A stretch of DNA of 5,597 nt. Origin: Candidatus Omnitrophota bacterium. Lineage in GTDB: Bacteria > Omnitrophota > Gorgyraeia > 1-14-0-20-64-10 > JACQQZ01. Below are positions 5,136 to 5,597 of this stretch, piece after piece; position 1 is the first letter of the stretch; the number at the start of each line of letters is the position of its first letter. The stretch is taken from the NCBI GenBank assembly GCA_016206635.1, contig JACQRF010000031.1, positions 1 to 5,597 of the forward strand, read 5' to 3'. Below the pieces are notes generated by a model. It was not told where the DNA came from and did not search any database. It was given only the letters and a program-made list of their open reading frames with translations. Made by a program: the position numbers and the translations under genes.

Positions 5136-5597
5136 TTATCGTGAGCGTGTCAGGGCCGCGAGGATCCGCTCGGCCAGAGGGCGCGAGATGCCGCGCACCG
5201 CCGTCAGCTCTTCCCCCGCCGCGCGCCCGATCGCCTCGACCGACCCGAACTGCACCAGCAAGTCCTGCCGGCGGCGGGGGCCGACGCCGGGGATCTCGTC
5301 GAGCGCCGAGCGCAGCGCCCGGCGGCCGCGCAGGTGGCGGTGATAGCCGATGGCGAAGCGATGCGCCTCGTCCCGCACCCGCTGCAGCAGGTGCAGCGCC
5401 CTCGAGGTCGGCGGCAACACGATCGGCTCCGACCGGCCCGGGAGAAACAGGTGCTCGAATTCCTTGGCGATCCCCACCATGGGGACGGCGAGCTTCAGCG
5501 CGTCCAGCACCTCCTTCGCCGCCGCGACATGCCCTTTGCCTCCGTCAATCAGGACGAGGTCGGGGGGCTGAGGGCCGGGGCCGGAGGGGTCCCTCCC
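5136..5597 (-). CDS. uvrC: UvrABC excinuclease subunit C, C-terminal part (runs off window)
   Basis: These are the last 153 residues of the nuclease that, with UvrB, makes the two incisions around bulky DNA lesions in nucleotide excision repair. The frame is open at the window edge and ends with TAA at 5138-5136. In the fragment, DLVLIDGGKGH holds a catalytic Asp (fragment residue 18) of the RNase H-like 5'-incision domain. RVRDEAHRFAIGYHR holds the conserved His (79). The tandem helix-hairpin-helix tail EIPGVGPRRRQDLL...LTAVRGISRPLAERIL binds DNA. Before the Asp is a Gly/Pro-rich linker (GRDPSGPGPQPPD), which is common at this variable point. The GTG at 5510 lies mid-domain and is not a start. 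The stop codon overlaps the ribosome-binding motif of the alkyltransferase gene, indicating one operon. Confidence 0.96.
   Translation of the reverse strand, partial: GRDPSGPGPQPPDLVLIDGGKGHVAAAKEVLDALKLAVPMVGIAKEFEHLFLPGRSEPIVLPPTSRALHLLQRVRDEAHRFAIGYHRHLRGRRALRSALDEIPGVGPRRRQDLLVQFGSVEAIGRAAGEELTAVRGISRPLAERILAALTRSR

Noticed and set aside
3652..5343. Very long plus-strand open frame (563 codons)
   Set aside because: It lies antisense to DUF89, the alkyltransferase and part of uvrC, all clearly recognisable. Its product is Arg/Pro/Gly-rich low-complexity sequence, typical of a shadow frame in GC-rich DNA.

Overview
All supportable genes lie on the minus strand, so the window reads right to left: uvrC (3' end only), a short O6-alkylguanine-DNA alkyltransferase, a DUF89/ARMT1-like phosphatase, an antitoxin–RelE toxin–PIN-like cassette, two very small membrane proteins, prfB (peptide release factor 2) and secA (5' end only). 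Coding density is bacterial, with 4 to 34 bp overlaps between several neighbours, GTG starts and Shine-Dalgarno motifs. The chromosomal genes are strongly GC-rich. SecA, RF2 and UvrC are bacterial in type. The phylum cannot be fixed from this sequence. The style of the genes would fit a deep-branching GC-rich soil or sediment lineage such as NC10/Rokubacteria (Methylomirabilota), but that is a low-confidence impression.

Right block (about 3724-5597): uvrC, the alkyltransferase and the DUF89 gene follow each other with almost no spacing. They look like one transcription unit joining nucleotide excision repair, direct reversal of alkylation and a predicted damage-control phosphatase.

Middle block (about 2194-3727): a cassette with visibly lower GC has its own sigma70-like promoter, whose -35 box overlaps the DUF89 stop codon. 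It encodes a ribbon-helix-helix antitoxin, a RelE/ParE-type toxin whose start lies inside the antitoxin gene, and 35 bp further on a 281-residue PIN-like protein. It looks like a horizontally acquired defence or stress module landed between housekeeping genes. This is the least ordinary part of the window.

Left block (1-2110): a 63-residue two-helix membrane protein overlaps a 40-residue one-helix protein. Next come a good promoter and prfB, which carries the classic +1 programmed frameshift (in-frame TGA after CTT, preceded by an internal GGAGG). Its stop codon overlaps the secA start by 4 bp. The prfB promoter sits so close to the ATG that the transcript should be leaderless or nearly so.

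No tRNA, rRNA, CRISPR array, insertion sequence or convincing intrinsic terminator was found. No stretch longer than 300 bp lacks a gene; the longest gap (2076-2193) is 118 bp.
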